From positions 1-64,000 of the forward strand of contig NZ_JAFVMF010000008.1 of assembly GCF_017377715.1 (NCBI RefSeq): a stretch of DNA of 64,000 bases, read 5' to 3'. The position numbers and the translations under genes are program-made. Below the pieces are notes generated by a model. That model was not told the DNA's origin. It made no database searches and saw only the letters and a list, made by a program, of their open reading frames with translations. Within the stretch, counting starts at the first letter, position 1. Every line of letters starts with the position of its first letter. Source of the stretch: Acetobacter sacchari (GTDB taxonomy: Bacteria > Pseudomonadota > Alphaproteobacteria > Acetobacterales > Acetobacteraceae). Positions 45,845-56,111 of the stretch are shown piece by piece.

Positions 45845-47032
45845 ATGATGGATCGTCGTTGGAGCAGGCCGTTGTCTTGCGCGGCGATGACCATTCTGCT
45901 CGGCGTCGCAGCCTGTAGCAGTTCCAGGCCGGGTGGTTCGCCCAGTCAGTGGGGGCAGGGGAATTATACTCCGCCCGGCCCGTCCAGTGACCCTTGGGGG
46001 CCTTACATCCGGGAGGCCGCGAGTCGATTCTCCGTGCCGGAGGCCTGGATACGGGCTGTGATGAATCAGGAATCCGGCGGCCATCAATACATGAACGGGG
46101 AACTGACGCAGTCCGGCGCGGGCGCCATGGGGCTGATGCAGTTGATGCCCGCGACATGGTCCGACCTTGCTGCCAATAATAGCCTGGGCGACGACCCGTT
46201 CGATCCTCACGACAATATTCTGGCTGGCGCAGCCTATATACGGCAGATGTACGACCGATTTGGCTCCCCCGGCTTTCTCGCCGCCTATAACGCGGGTCCG
46301 GGGCGCGTTGAGCAATATCTGCAAAACGGCGGGTCTCTGCCTGACGAAACGGTCAACTACGTGGCTTCGATCTCTCCCCATCTGGGCGACGCCACGCCGA
46401 CCGAAGCGGGGCCGGATTCCTATTCGGCGCCTGTTCAGGTCGCCAGCGCTGCGCCCACGCGCGTTACGGCGCCTCCGCCGACGACACCGGTCGGGGATCT
46501 TTCCCGGACTGCAGACGGTTGCCTGCGTAATCCGGACGCCGCCTACGACCCGAGCGGCTGCCTTATGGATCGTGACACGCCGCATCCGGATCCCACTCCG
46601 GCTGCGGAGCCCGCTTACGTCGCACCAGCCTACGCCTCGGCGTCCATGCCAGCGCCAACTCCCGTGGCGACGCAGGCTCTGCCAGTTGAACTCGCCAGCT
46701 ATGTTGAGCCATCTTCGGCGCGACCCCGCGCTGTTGCGCAACCGCATTATCTACCTGCGGCTCCGGTCGTCGCCTACTCGGGCGGGCAATGGGCGGTGCA
46801 GGTTGGTGCGTTCTCGTCAGATTCCGAGGCGCGTCAGGCGCTTCGTCATGCGCAAGCCATTATCGGCGGGGCGTCCGGCAGGTTGGCTTCGATCGTGACG
46901 AGAGCGCCGTCGGCGTCCCGCTCGCTCTATCGCGCGCGTCTGACAGGGTTCGCGGCGTCTGACGCTACGGCGGCGTGCCGCGTGCTGCACACGCATTCCG
47001 TGGCGTGTTTCACGGTGCCCGTCTCCACCTGA
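45845..47032 (+). CDS. lytic transglycosylase lipoprotein with SPOR domain
   Basis: A 395-residue murein hydrolase. The lipobox LGVAAC puts the lipid on Cys24. The SLT catalytic domain (about 50-160) has Glu76 in MNQESGGHQY, plus GAMGLMQLMPATW and AYNAGPGRV. A Pro/Ala-rich linker (about 175-310) leads to a C-terminal SPOR domain (GGQWAVQVGAFSSDSEARQALRHA), which binds denuded septal glycan. This suggests an RlpA/MltC-like job at the division site. GGAAGGA precedes paired ATGs at 45845 and 45848. Confidence 0.9.
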   Translation: MMDRRWSRPLSCAAMTILLGVAACSSSRPGGSPSQWGQGNYTPPGPSSDPWGPYIREAASRFSVPEAWIRAVMNQESGGHQYMNGELTQSGAGAMGLMQLMPATWSDLAANNSLGDDPFDPHDNILAGAAYIRQMYDRFGSPGFLAAYNAGPGRVEQYLQNGGSLPDETVNYVASISPHLGDATPTEAGPDSYSAPVQVASAAPTRVTAPPPTTPVGDLSRTADGCLRNPDAAYDPSGCLMDRDTPHPDPTPAAEPAYVAPAYASASMPAPTPVATQALPVELASYVEPSSARPRAVAQPHYLPAAPVVAYSGGQWAVQVGAFSSDSEARQALRHAQAIIGGASGRLASIVTRAPSASRSLYRARLTGFAASDATAACRVLHTHSVACFTVPVST

Positions 47033-47163
47033 TCTGCTCTTCATTGTGGGCAGAGCAGGAATCAGTCGCCGGGAAGCATTGTCGCCCGTCCCGGCCTCGG
47101 CTAGACCCGCGCCTTTCGAATATCCCCGCGCACAAGCGCGGTGAAGCGGCGAGGGTAAGAAGT

Positions 47164-48087
47164 ATGGCGCGCAACCGGGTCCGGAAAGGGCGTCCGCTCG
47201 ACGGCTGGCTGGTGATCGACAAGCCGACGGATCTGACGTCGACGGCGGTTGTCGCCATCGTCAAGCGGGTGTTCAACGCCCAGAAGGTCGGGCATGGCGG
47301 CACACTCGATCCGCTTGCGACCGGGCTGCTGCCCATCGCGCTAGGCGCTGCGACGAAGACCGTTCCGTACATAATGGACGGCACGAAGCGGTATCATTTC
47401 ACGCTTCGGCTTGGCGAAGCCCGCGATAGCGACGACGCCGACGGCGAAGTGACGGCTACGTCCGACGTGCGCCCCACTGACGACGAGCTCCGCGAGGCGA
47501 CGAAGGGCCTGACCGGCGACATCATGCAGGTTCCCCCGGTTTTCTCCGCTTTGAAAGTTGCGGGGGAACGCGCCTACGACATGGCGCGCGACGGTCGTCC
47601 GCCGGAGTTGCCCCCTCGTCCCGCGCGCGTCGATCGTTTCGAGCTGATCGACCGGCCCGACGCAGACCACGCCATCTTCGAAGTCGAATCCGGCAAAGGC
47701 GTCTACATGCGTTCCCTCGCGCGTGACGTCGCTCTGGCGTGCGGAACCGTAGGACATATCGCTGCCCTGCGCCGCCTTCGGGTTGGCCCGTTCACAGAGG
47801 CTGATGCGATTTCTCTGGACAAACTCGTCGCGAGCGCCGAAGAAGCGCCTGCCTCACCGGAACTGCTGCGTCCGGTCGCGACCGCGCTGGCCGACATCCC
47901 GGCGCTGGCCCTGACCTCCGACGAAGCGGCTCTTCTGTTGCATGGACAGGCGCTCGGGCTCCTGAATCTCATGGGACGTATCCCTGAGACTGGTCCTGAC
48001 GCCGTCGTGCGCGCGATGGACGGTGAGCGTGTGCTCGGGTTGTGCCGCCTCGAAGAAGGATGGCTGCAGCCCGTGCGCCTGCTTTAA
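47164..48087 (+). CDS. truB: tRNA pseudouridine-55 synthase
   Basis: A 307-residue enzyme that makes pseudouridine 55 in the T-loop of tRNAs. The catalytic Asp49 is in [12 protein letters not shown], and the RNA-binding KTYxF-type stretch is present as [22 protein letters not shown]. The C-terminal PUA-like region is short. GAGGGTAAGA precedes the ATG at 47164; the longer upstream frame overlaps the transglycosylase gene. rpsO follows after 20 bp, the conserved truB-rpsO-pnp order of many bacteria. Confidence 0.96.
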   Translation: MARNRVRKGRPLDGWLVIDKPTDLTSTAVVAIVKRVFNAQKVGHGGTLDPLATGLLPIALGAATKTVPYIMDGTKRYHFTLRLGEARDSDDADGEVTATSDVRPTDDELREATKGLTGDIMQVPPVFSALKVAGERAYDMARDGRPPELPPRPARVDRFELIDRPDADHAIFEVESGKGVYMRSLARDVALACGTVGHIAALRRLRVGPFTEADAISLDKLVASAEEAPASPELLRPVATALADIPALALTSDEAALLLHGQALGLLNLMGRIPETGPDAVVRAMDGERVLGLCRLEEGWLQPVRLL

Positions 48088-48107
48088 CTTTTGTTCTGGA
48101 GACGATG

Positions 48108-48377
48108 ATGTCGATTACGGCTGAGCGCCGCACGGCGCTGATTGAAGAATACCGCACGAACGCGACCGACACGGGATCGCCTGAAGTTCAGGTCGCGATC
48201 CTGACCGAGCGTATCAACAACCTGACCGAGCACCTGAAGACGCACGCGAAGGACTTCCACTCCCGCCGTGGCCTGCTGGTCATGGTCGGCAACCGTCGCA
48301 GCCTGCTCGATTACCTGAAGCGCAAGAGCCAGGGCCGTTACGAGACGCTGATCGGTCGCCTCGGCCTCCGTCGCTGA
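48108..48377 (+). CDS. rpsO: 30S ribosomal protein S15
   Basis: An 89-residue protein with the family pattern [26 protein letters not shown] and the [17 protein letters not shown] region that binds 16S rRNA. The ATG at 48108 has GGAGA five bases upstream; the ATG at 48105 would be too close. truB lies upstream, pnp downstream. Confidence 0.97.
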   Translation: MSITAERRTALIEEYRTNATDTGSPEVQVAILTERINNLTEHLKTHAKDFHSRRGLLVMVGNRRSLLDYLKRKSQGRYETLIGRLGLRR

Positions 48378-48383
48378 CGGCTG

Positions 48384-48444
48384 GCCGGGTCGGGATCACA
48401 GAGCGCCGCCGATGTCCGCGCGCTCCGTGTTTCCCCGACCCGGC
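48384..48444 (+). promoter_or_regulatory. inverted repeat in the rpsO-pnp gap
   Basis: GCCGGGTCGGG (48384-48394) and CCCGACCCGGC (48434-48444) are perfect 11-nt inverted repeats 39 nt apart. The position matches that of the RNase III-processed hairpin before pnp in E. coli. A terminator follows at 48466. Confidence 0.4.
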
Positions 48445-48465
48445 TATTCCTGTTATGGCTATGCG

Positions 48466-48498
48466 CCGAGGCCCCGAATGCGGGTTCCTCGGTTTTTT
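48466..48498 (+). terminator. rho-independent terminator after rpsO
   Basis: CCGAGG (48466-48471) pairs with CCTCGG (48487-48492), with an inner CCCG/CGGG stem, followed by T6 (48493-48498). It should partly separate rpsO from pnp. The other part of this 365-bp gap holds only an inverted repeat. Confidence 0.7.
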
Positions 48499-48742
48499 AT
48501 CATCCGGCGACAGGGCCGGAGCCAACATACGCCTCACCCCGGTAGTCTGAAGGTTACCCGGCATGCTGCGGCGTTTCAGGCCACATGGCGCTCTGACAAT
48601 CCTCTCCGTCAGCCACCATGCCGTCCGAGACGCTGTCCCGACAGCCGGAAACCAAACATGGCGCAGGTCGAGCCTCAGGCAGGCTGGCGCCGCCGGACGA
48701 CCCGGGGTTGAGGTAGTCACAGTCCGAAGGGCCTGACAAAGC

Positions 48743-50890
48743 ATGTTCAATTATTTCCGCAAAGAAATCGAATGGGGCGGCCGGCCCCTTATCCTCGAAA
48801 CCGGCAAGATCGCACGTCAGGCTGACGGCGCCGTCGTCGCCACCTACGGCGACACCATCGTGCTCTGCACCGCCGTCGGCGCGAAGAGCGTGAAGGCCGG
48901 GCAGGATTTCTTCCCGCTGACCGTCAACTATCAGGAAAAAGCGTACGCGGCTGGCAAGATCCCCGGCGGCTTCTTCAAGCGCGAAGGCCGTCCCAGCGAG
49001 ATCGAGACGCTGAATTCGCGCCTGATCGACCGTCCGATCCGTCCGCTGTTCCCGGAAGGGTTCCTGAACGAGGTCCAGATCATCACGACCGTTCTCTCCC
49101 ACGACATGGAGAACGATCCGGCGATCCCGGCGCTGATCGGCGCTTCGGCGGCTCTTACGCTGTCCGGTATTCCGTTCTTCGGCCCGGTCGCGGCCTGCCG
49201 CGTCGGTTATGTGGACGGCGAATACGTCCTGAACCCGACGATCGAAGAGACCAAGGGCAGCGAGCTTGATCTCGTCGTCGCAGGCACGTCGGAAGGCGTG
49301 CTGATGGTCGAATCCGAAGCGAACGAACTGTCCGAAGCCACGATGCTTGGCGCCGTGACCTTCGGTCATCAGGCGTTCCAGCCGGTCATCGACGCGATTA
49401 TCTCTCTGGCGGAACACGCTGCGAAGGCGCCGTGGGACATGCCGGAGCCGTCCAAGGAAGCCATCGCCCTTCGCAAGAAGGTCGACACCCTTGGCCGCAA
49501 GCTGCTGACCGCCGCCTACAAGGAGAAGGTCAAGCAGGCTCGCTACGAGAAGATCGCCGCCGCGAAGAAGACGGTCATCGAGAAGCTCGTCGCCGCCGAT
49601 CTGAACGCCGACGCCGCGAAGCCGATGCTGAAGGATCTGGAGGCTTCCATCGTGCGCGGTTCGGTGCTGAGCACCGGCCTGCGCATTGACGGCCGCGACC
49701 TGAAGACCGTGCGTCCGATCGTGTCGGAAGTCGGCATCCTGCCGCGCGCTCATGGTTCGTCGCTCTTCACCCGTGGCGAGACGCAGGCGCTTGTCGTCGC
49801 AACCCTCGGCACCGGTCAGGACGAGCAGGTGATCGACGCACTCGAAGGCGAATACCGCACGAACTTCATGCTGCACTACAACTTCCCTCCGTATTCGGTG
49901 GGCGAGTGCGGCCGCACGGGTTCGCCGGGCCGCCGTGAAATCGGCCACGGCAAGCTGGCGTGGCGTGCGGTTCACCCGCTGCTGCCGACGAAGACCGAAT
50001 TCCCCTACACGATGCGCGTGGTTTCCGAGATCACGGAAAGCAACGGCTCGTCCTCAATGGCGACCGTCTGCGGCACGTCTCTGGCGCTGATGGATGCGGG
50101 CGTTCCGCTGAAGCGTCCTGTGGCGGGCATCGCCATGGGCCTGATCAAGGAAGACGAAGGCTTCGCGGTTCTGTCTGACATCCTTGGCGACGAGGATCAC
50201 CTCGGCGACATGGATTTCAAGGTCGCAGGCACAGAGAAGGGCGTGACCGCTCTTCAGATGGACATCAAGATCACGTCCATCACGCCTGAGATCATGGAAA
50301 TCGCGCTCGATCAGGCGCGCGGCGGCCGCCTGCACATCCTTGGCGAAATGGCCAAGGCGCTGACAGAAGGCCGGACGGACGTGTCCTCCACGGCGCCGAA
50401 GATCACCACGATGAGCGTGCCGAAAGAGAAGATCCGCGACGTGATCGGCTCCGGCGGCAAGGTCATACGCGAGATCGTCGAGTATTCCGGCGCGAAGGTC
50501 GATATCGGCGACGACGGCACGATCACCATTGCGGCGATGTCCGACGAGCAGGCGCAGAAGGCGATCAGCCGCATCAACGGCATCGTCGCCGAGCCGGAAA
50601 TCGGTCGCATCTACGACGGCAAGGTCGTGAAGACCGCCGATTTCGGCGCCTTCGTGAACTTCCTCGGCGCGAAGGATGGTCTGGTTCACATCTCCGAGCT
50701 GGCGCAGGGCCGCGTGGCCCGCACGACGGATGTCGTGAAGCAGGGCGACGCCGTGAAAGTGAAGGTCGTCGGTTTTGACGATCGTGGCAAAGTAAAGCTG
50801 TCCATGCGGGTTGTGGATCAGGCCACGGGCGCCGACATCAGTGCTGAGGTCGGTGATCGGCCTGCGCGCGCGCCTCGCCGCGAAGACTGA
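48743..50890 (+). CDS. pnp: polynucleotide phosphorylase
   Basis: A 715-residue 3'-5' exoribonuclease. Two RNase PH core domains (about 1-230 and 310-545) flank an all-alpha linker; the second core has [33 protein letters not shown] domain ([11 protein letters not shown]) and an S1 domain ([34 protein letters not shown]) end the protein. Standard length and order. A 473-codon frame on the opposite strand is only a shadow of the strong codon bias here. Confidence 0.98.
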   Translation: MFNYFRKEIEWGGRPLILETGKIARQADGAVVATYGDTIVLCTAVGAKSVKAGQDFFPLTVNYQEKAYAAGKIPGGFFKREGRPSEIETLNSRLIDRPIRPLFPEGFLNEVQIITTVLSHDMENDPAIPALIGASAALTLSGIPFFGPVAACRVGYVDGEYVLNPTIEETKGSELDLVVAGTSEGVLMVESEANELSEATMLGAVTFGHQAFQPVIDAIISLAEHAAKAPWDMPEPSKEAIALRKKVDTLGRKLLTAAYKEKVKQARYEKIAAAKKTVIEKLVAADLNADAAKPMLKDLEASIVRGSVLSTGLRIDGRDLKTVRPIVSEVGILPRAHGSSLFTRGETQALVVATLGTGQDEQVIDALEGEYRTNFMLHYNFPPYSVGECGRTGSPGRREIGHGKLAWRAVHPLLPTKTEFPYTMRVVSEITESNGSSSMATVCGTSLALMDAGVPLKRPVAGIAMGLIKEDEGFAVLSDILGDEDHLGDMDFKVAGTEKGVTALQMDIKITSITPEIMEIALDQARGGRLHILGEMAKALTEGRTDVSSTAPKITTMSVPKEKIRDVIGSGGKVIREIVEYSGAKVDIGDDGTITIAAMSDEQAQKAISRINGIVAEPEIGRIYDGKVVKTADFGAFVNFLGAKDGLVHISELAQGRVARTTDVVKQGDAVKVKVVGFDDRGKVKLSMRVVDQATGADISAEVGDRPARAPRRED

Positions 50891-50914
50891 GCGGAGTCCA
50901 GTCTCCGGTGTAGG

Positions 50915-50947
50915 GCGGGCGTTGTGACGAAGCGTCGCAGCGCCCGC
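50915..50947 (+). terminator. stem-loop after pnp
   Basis: GCGGGCGTTGTGACG (50915-50929) pairs with CGTCGCAGCGCCCGC (50933-50947) over 15 bp, two of them G-U, with a 3-nt loop. Only two T residues follow, so termination may be weak. Confidence 0.55.
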
Positions 50948-51026
50948 TTGCGTATAGCGTTGCGGCGGAAGGCGCGTTAAAGACGCCGCGAGCTTCAATT
51001 GTGCAAGAATTAACGACAGGGCGGCC

Positions 51027-52445
51027 ATGAAGGCGATCAATGCGGTTCGAGTTGGAGGCGTCGATGTTTTGCCGCTGGTGGAAGGCGGCAAGGGCGTTTC
51101 CGTGTCGACCGGCCTTTCAGCGGGAAGCTGGGCGGCGGCTGGCGGCGTCGGAACCGTCTCGCTTGTCAACGCTGACAGCTACGACGAGGACGGTCAGCCC
51201 GTTCAGCAAATCTATCGTGGCCGGACACGGCGCGAGCGGCACGAGGAACTGATTGACTACGCCATTCGCGGCGGTATCGCCCAGGCGCAGATTGCGCATG
51301 AGCAGTCGTCCGGAAAAGGGCGTGTCCACGCCAACATCCTGTGGGAAATGGGCGGCGCCGAGCGTGTTATCGCTGGCGTTCTGGAGGGCGCGAAGGGGCT
51401 GATTCATGGTCTGACGTGTGGCGCCGGCATGCCTTATCGTCTGTCCGAGATCGCGGCCCGTTTCGGCGTCCATTACTACCCGATCGTCTCCTCCGCGCGC
51501 GCATTTAGCGCGTTGTGGAAGCGGGCTTATAACAAAACGGCGCATCTGCTCGGCGGCGTCGTCTACGAGGATCCGTGGCGCGCGGGTGGTCACAACGGTC
51601 TGTCCAACACTGAAAACCCGCTCAGCCCGGAAGACCCGTATCCGCGTGTCGTCGCTCTGCGAAAGCTGATGCGGGAGTTCGGGCTGGGCGATACGCCAAT
51701 CATCATGGCTGGCGGCGTCTGGTGGCTGGAAGAATGGCAGGACTGGATCGACAACCCGGAACTCGGGCCGATCATCTTCCAGTTCGGCACGCGGCCGCTT
51801 CTGACCAAGGAAAGCCCCATTCCGGAAGCATGGAAGCAGCGTCTGCTGACGCTGAAGGAAGGGGACGTGTTCCTCAACCGCTTCTCGCCCACCGGCTTCT
51901 ATTCTTCCGCCGTGAACAACAGCTTCCTGCAGGAACTGCGCGAGCGGTCGGAGCGGCAGGTGGCGTTTTCGCCGGAGCCGGTAGGCGAACATGTCGCCGC
52001 GTATGGCGTCGGCGCCCGCAAACGTCTGGTCTTCGTCACGCCTACAGATCTGGAGCATATCCGCGCCTGGGAGGCTCAGGGCTTCACCGAGGCCATGCGG
52101 ACGCCCGATTCAACGCTGATCTTCGTCACGCCGGAGCGGGGCCGGGAAATCGTCACCGATCAGGTCGACTGCATGGGTTGTCTTTCGGAGTGCCGGTTTT
52201 CCAACTGGAGCCAGCGTGAGCCGGAGTTCAGCAACGGCCGTAAGGCCGACCCGCGCTCTTTCTGCATTCAGAAGACGCTCCAGACCATCGCGCACGCGCA
52301 TGGTCCCGATCAGGAACTGGTGGCTGACAACAACCTTATGTTCGGCGGCACCAGCGCATGGCGCTTCGGGACTGACCCCTTCTACTCGAACGGCTTCGTC
52401 CCTACGGTGAAGCAACTGGTCGAGCGGATCATGACGGGCCGCTGA
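51027..52445 (+). CDS. nitronate monooxygenase family protein with C-terminal Cys cluster
   Basis: A 472-residue FMN-binding TIM-barrel protein of the nitronate monooxygenase/2-nitropropane dioxygenase family. Family stretches are GLTCGAGMPYRLSEIAARFGVHYYPIVSS, GGHNGLSN and GDTPIIMAGGVW. The last 100 residues carry four Cys residues, Cys382-x2-Cys385-x3-Cys389 and Cys413, unusual for a plain family member; an iron-sulfur cluster or zinc site is possible. The start has no strong ribosome site (ACAGGGCGG upstream), but the N-terminus is reasonable. Confidence 0.85.
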   Translation: MKAINAVRVGGVDVLPLVEGGKGVSVSTGLSAGSWAAAGGVGTVSLVNADSYDEDGQPVQQIYRGRTRRERHEELIDYAIRGGIAQAQIAHEQSSGKGRVHANILWEMGGAERVIAGVLEGAKGLIHGLTCGAGMPYRLSEIAARFGVHYYPIVSSARAFSALWKRAYNKTAHLLGGVVYEDPWRAGGHNGLSNTENPLSPEDPYPRVVALRKLMREFGLGDTPIIMAGGVWWLEEWQDWIDNPELGPIIFQFGTRPLLTKESPIPEAWKQRLLTLKEGDVFLNRFSPTGFYSSAVNNSFLQELRERSERQVAFSPEPVGEHVAAYGVGARKRLVFVTPTDLEHIRAWEAQGFTEAMRTPDSTLIFVTPERGREIVTDQVDCMGCLSECRFSNWSQREPEFSNGRKADPRSFCIQKTLQTIAHAHGPDQELVADNNLMFGGTSAWRFGTDPFYSNGFVPTVKQLVERIMTGR

Positions 52446-52463
52446 ACGACGGAAACCGGAAAA

Positions 52464-52487
52464 GCTCGCCGCTGGAGCGCGGCGAGC
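52464..52487 (+). terminator. stem-loop after the nitronate monooxygenase gene
   Basis: GCTCGCCGC (52464-52472) and GCGGCGAGC (52479-52487) form a perfect 9-bp stem with a 6-nt loop, 18 bp after the stop. No T-run follows. Confidence 0.5.
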
Positions 52488-53064
52488 CGAATGGCTCCCT
52501 CGGCGTTCTTTCTGCCGATAGTGAATTTGAAGAAATCGCCTGTCGCCATGAGATGTCGGAGCGCGGTGGCGTAGATTTTCTTCGTTGGAAAATCAAAAAT
52601 TTTCTGCGTATCGAGAGTAACACAGCGGTCTATGCTGGGCGACCTTTCGTTCTCAAGCAAAAAATACCAAATCTTCCGCGGGAGATAGCCGCAGGGCACG
52701 TAGTAAGTGCGTCTGTGCGAGGTGACTCAATTTGTAATAAGGGTGCGAACTTCCCTTGAAGCATTGGGGTGTTGCGGGAAGCTTTGCAACAGACACAGTA
52801 AACGCATGCTCCGCTATGGCGCTATCCGGCCAAGGAGCGGCTTGCTGAATTGAAGGTGCTTTCAATCCCAAGCGTCGGAGCCATATTCGTGCGCCAACGC
52901 GAAAGGATATGGCTTGGCCGTGCCTGACGCTGTTGCTGAGTTGCGACATGGCGCCGCAGGGTGCGCTCCAGTCTCTAAATTGTGCATGAGAATAAGAAAG
53001 GTTTTCATTCGTATTATTGTAAGAAATTTTGCGAATTGCACGTTTGTTCAGTAAAAGCGTAGGC
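52488..53064. other. 577-bp gap with A+T-rich segments, no supported gene
   Basis: Short frames on both strands (for example 105 codons on the minus strand from 52699 and 139 from 53072) have no recognised domain. The 53072 frame begins inside mbfA and the 52699 frame runs into the end of the nitronate monooxygenase gene. Composition is mixed, with A+T-rich parts near 52560-52680 and 52975-53050. The right part is the mbfA promoter. Confidence 0.3.
52990..53010. promoter_or_regulatory. imperfect palindrome upstream of mbfA
   Basis: GAATAAGAAAGGTTTTCATTC is an imperfect palindrome, 7 of 9 arm positions matching, 54 bp before the mbfA start. In other Alphaproteobacteria mbfA is controlled by Irr; whether this is such an element is a guess. 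Confidence 0.25.
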
Positions 53065-54024
53065 ATGCGCAAATTCTCAGACCTCTCCGATCAGGAAATT
53101 CTTGCCCTCGCAATCTCGAACGAGGAAGAAGACAGTCGCATCTATGCAGACTTCGCTCATGCGCTTGCGGAGAACTACCCGGACAGCGCCAGCATTTTTA
53201 GCGGAATGTCGGCGGAGGAGGACGAGCATCGGCGGGATCTGATCGACGCTTACACCGCACGTTTCGGGTCCCACATTCCACTAATCCGTCGTCAGGATAT
53301 TCGTGGGTACATTCCCCGCAAGGCCGCGTGGGAGCTTCGCACCAGAGGCATAGAGACCATTCGCGGTTACGTGAGCGAGATCGAAGCCGACGCGGCCAGA
53401 TTTTATCGTGAGGCTGCGCAGAGGACGACGGACGCCGCAACACGCCGTCTTCTGGGCGATCTGGCGCAGGCCGAAGATACGCATGTGGGAGTGGCTCGGG
53501 AGATAGAGGAGCAGCGTCTTCCCCTCGAGAAGCGGGACGCCGAGGATCAGCAGGCCCGGCGGCGCTTCGTTTTACAGATCGTTCAGCCCGGTCTCGTGGG
53601 GCTTATGGATGGTTCGGTCTCGACGCTGGCGCCGGTGTTCGCAGCGGCTCTGGCGACGCACGCCCCACGGAACGCCTTTCTGGTTGGCCTCGCGGCGTCT
53701 CTGGGCGCGGGCATATCCATGGGATTCGCGGAGGCTCTGTCCGACGACGGAAAACTCTCCGGACGAGGCGCGCCGCTGCTACGTGGGCTGGTGTGTGGCG
53801 CGATGACGACGCTCGGCGGCATAGGGCACACGCTGCCATTCCTGATCGGTAATTTCGCGACAGCCATGGCGGTGGCCATGGGCGTCGTAGTGGTCGAGTT
53901 GATCGCGATAGCCTGGATACGCTGGAAGTATCAGGAAACGCCGTTTGGTTCGGCCATCGTGCAAATCATTTTCGGCGGTCTGCTGGTTTTCATCACTGGC
54001 GTGTTGATCGGCAGCGCCGGATGA
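53065..54024 (+). CDS. mbfA: membrane-bound ferritin A, ferritin-like plus VIT1-type exporter fusion
   Basis: A 319-residue iron exporter. The N-terminal half is a four-helix ferritin-like domain with metal ligands in [44 protein letters not shown] and [12 protein letters not shown]. The C-terminal 150 residues form a VIT1/CCC1-type membrane domain with [22 protein letters not shown] and [19 protein letters not shown]. In Bradyrhizobium and Agrobacterium, MbfA exports iron and protects against peroxide. The ATG at 53065 fits the family N-terminus; the longer frame to 53029 does not. Confidence 0.93.
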   Translation: MRKFSDLSDQEILALAISNEEEDSRIYADFAHALAENYPDSASIFSGMSAEEDEHRRDLIDAYTARFGSHIPLIRRQDIRGYIPRKAAWELRTRGIETIRGYVSEIEADAARFYREAAQRTTDAATRRLLGDLAQAEDTHVGVAREIEEQRLPLEKRDAEDQQARRRFVLQIVQPGLVGLMDGSVSTLAPVFAAALATHAPRNAFLVGLAASLGAGISMGFAEALSDDGKLSGRGAPLLRGLVCGAMTTLGGIGHTLPFLIGNFATAMAVAMGVVVVELIAIAWIRWKYQETPFGSAIVQIIFGGLLVFITGVLIGSAG

Positions 54025-54175
54025 TGTTTCGGCGCGTTCATTGTTCCGCCACGATTTTCGGTTCCTCTCATCGACGCGACCTTGACGGGCAGGTCTGATC
54101 TCGCCTGAAACAGGGTTTCGTCGGGGCTGCCTGACGCGGAACGGTGTTCCGGAGATCGACGGGAGTACAGGGCTG

Positions 54176-55354
54176 GTGTCTGTTGAATTCGCGGATCTGG
54201 CGGCACCCAGACCCGGCCTGGGCGCCGTAAGACCCTCGCTGATCCAGAAAGTCGCCGAACAGGGCGCGGGTCTTGAGGGCGTCATCAAACTCTGGTTCGG
54301 AGAGCCGGATCGGGTCACGCCGAAATTCATCCGTGACGCGGCGACTGCGGCGCTTGATGACGGACATACATTCTATGTTTCGAATTTTGGCGTGCCGCCG
54401 CTGCGACAGGCGCTGTCAGATTACAACGCGCGTCTTGGCCGTGACATCGGGGTGGAGCGGATATTCGTCACGTCGTCGGGCGTCAATGCGATTCAGCTTG
54501 TGTGCGACGCGCTCCTTTCTCCGGGCGATCGGGTTGTTCTGCCCGGCCCTTACTGGCCCAATTTAAGCGGCATTCCAGCCGTTCGCGGCGCGGAAGTCGT
54601 GTCGCCGGATCTGACGCTCGATGGGGAGGTCTGGCGGCTAGACATGGACGTGTTGCTGGACGCCATCACGCCTGAGACCCGGATGGTCATGTTGAACGCG
54701 CCGGGAAATCCCAGCGGCTGGATGCTGACCCGTGCTGAGCAGGAGACGATCCTCGCGCATTGCCGTCGTCTCGGCGTCTGGATTCTTGCCGACGACGTCT
54801 ACGAGCGTGTCGTTTTCTCCGGAGACTGCGCACCGTCGTTTCTGGATATCGCGACGCCCGAGGACCGGGTCGTCTCGATCAATTCCTTTTCCAAGAACTG
54901 GGCGATGACCGGCTGGAGGCTGGGCTGGATCGTGGCGCCGCCGACATTGTTGCCGACGCTCGCGATGCTTGGCGAGTACAGCATCTCCTGCGTCGCCCCC
55001 TTCATCCAGCACGCCGGCGTCGTAGCGCTTCGCGATGGCGAGGCGTTTCTGGCTGAGATGCGCGCACGGTACCGCGACAACCGAGATCTGGTGGTTGAGC
55101 GCCTTCGCGCCATTCCGAGGCTGCAAGTCCCCCGGCCGGAAGGCGCCATGTACGCATTTTTCCGTGTCGAAGGCTGTGACGACAGTTTTGCTCTCGCGTT
55201 GGATCTGCTGCGCAAGGAGCGTGTCGGACTTGCGCCGGGCGTCGCTTTCGGGCCGCGCGGCGAAGGGTGCCTGCGCCTTTGTTTTGCGGCGGAAGCCAGC
55301 GTTCTTTCCGAAGCGTGCGACCGTATCGGCGCTTACCTCTCACGACAGGGATAA
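54176..55354 (+). CDS. class I/II PLP-dependent aminotransferase
   Basis: A 392-residue fold type I enzyme of the aspartate aminotransferase branch. The PLP Lys is in SINSFSKNWAMTGWRLGW; other motifs are SNFGVPPLRQALSDY, MLNAPGNPSGWML and ADDVYERVVF. It starts at GTG with GGGAG about ten bases upstream. lolA follows after 4 bp, so the two are co-transcribed. The amino donor is unknown. Confidence 0.9.
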   Translation: MSVEFADLAAPRPGLGAVRPSLIQKVAEQGAGLEGVIKLWFGEPDRVTPKFIRDAATAALDDGHTFYVSNFGVPPLRQALSDYNARLGRDIGVERIFVTSSGVNAIQLVCDALLSPGDRVVLPGPYWPNLSGIPAVRGAEVVSPDLTLDGEVWRLDMDVLLDAITPETRMVMLNAPGNPSGWMLTRAEQETILAHCRRLGVWILADDVYERVVFSGDCAPSFLDIATPEDRVVSINSFSKNWAMTGWRLGWIVAPPTLLPTLAMLGEYSISCVAPFIQHAGVVALRDGEAFLAEMRARYRDNRDLVVERLRAIPRLQVPRPEGAMYAFFRVEGCDDSFALALDLLRKERVGLAPGVAFGPRGEGCLRLCFAAEASVLSEACDRIGAYLSRQG

Positions 55355-55358
55355 TCCT

Positions 55359-55985
55359 ATGCGCCGTCGGATTTTTACTCGCCGTTCGTTGTTTTTGCTG
55401 GCTGGACTGGCGATGTCCCCCGCAGCCTTGGCTCCTGCACGCGCCGAGGTGACCCTGACACCCGCCGACAAGGGGTGGGTAGGTCGAATTCAGGAAACAC
55501 TGAACCAGATCACCACCTTGCGTGCGCGGTTCGAACAGATCGCACCAGACGGGCAACGGACGACGGGCGTCGTATGGCTGTCACGGCCGGGTCGCATGCG
55601 GTTCGCCTACGACAAGCCAAGCCCTCTGCTGTTGGTGGCGAATGACGGAAAAGTGGTCTTTCGCGACGAGCAACTGGATCAGACGACCGAAATCCCGATA
55701 GACCGCACGCCGCTCGGGCTCTTGCTGGGCGCGCACATCGTGCTCTCGGGAGACGTCACCGTGACCGGCTTCTCGCATGAAAATGGTCTGCTGCGTCTGT
55801 CGGTCGTCAGGACGGCGACGCCGGGAGAGGGGACCCTGATTATGTTCTTCGACGAAAAGCCGCTCGCCTTGCGGTCCTGGATCGTCGTGGATGCGCAGGG
55901 GCGACAGACGCAGGTGTCGTTGTCTCAGATCGTCCCCGGCGTGGCGACGCCTGATGCTCTTTTTGCACTTCCTCACGCTGAGTGA
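55359..55985 (+). CDS. lolA: LolA-like outer-membrane lipoprotein carrier
   Basis: A 208-residue periplasmic protein of the LolA family that shuttles lipoproteins between membranes. The N-terminus RRRIFTRRSLFLLAGLAMSP has a twin-arginine-like motif before the hydrophobic core, so Tat export is possible, with cleavage near PARA. Body: TLRARFEQIAPDGQRTTGVVWLSRPGRMRF and the conserved RFxY-type pattern FAYDKPSPLLLVANDGKVVF. The ATG at 55359 is 4 bp after the aminotransferase stop. Confidence 0.88.
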   Translation: MRRRIFTRRSLFLLAGLAMSPAALAPARAEVTLTPADKGWVGRIQETLNQITTLRARFEQIAPDGQRTTGVVWLSRPGRMRFAYDKPSPLLLVANDGKVVFRDEQLDQTTEIPIDRTPLGLLLGAHIVLSGDVTVTGFSHENGLLRLSVVRTATPGEGTLIMFFDEKPLALRSWIVVDAQGRQTQVSLSQIVPGVATPDALFALPHAE

Positions 55986-56111
55986 GGGCGGCTGCCACAG
56001 TTTCATGTCAGCTCGTCGTGAGGCAGGGCGTTGTTTCGTTCCAGTCAGGGTTGGTCCGCACAAACTCTTGTCGAGCGCCCGGCGTTACATTCGATAAGTC
56101 AAGGAGGTATC

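Noticed and set aside
48554..49975. 473-codon ORF on the minus strand across pnp
   Set aside because: Antisense to pnp, Arg/Asp/His-rich translation typical of a shadow frame.
52382..52699. 105-codon minus-strand ORF after the nitronate monooxygenase gene
   Set aside because: Runs into the end of the neighbouring gene, no recognised domain; kept only as part of an unexplained gap.
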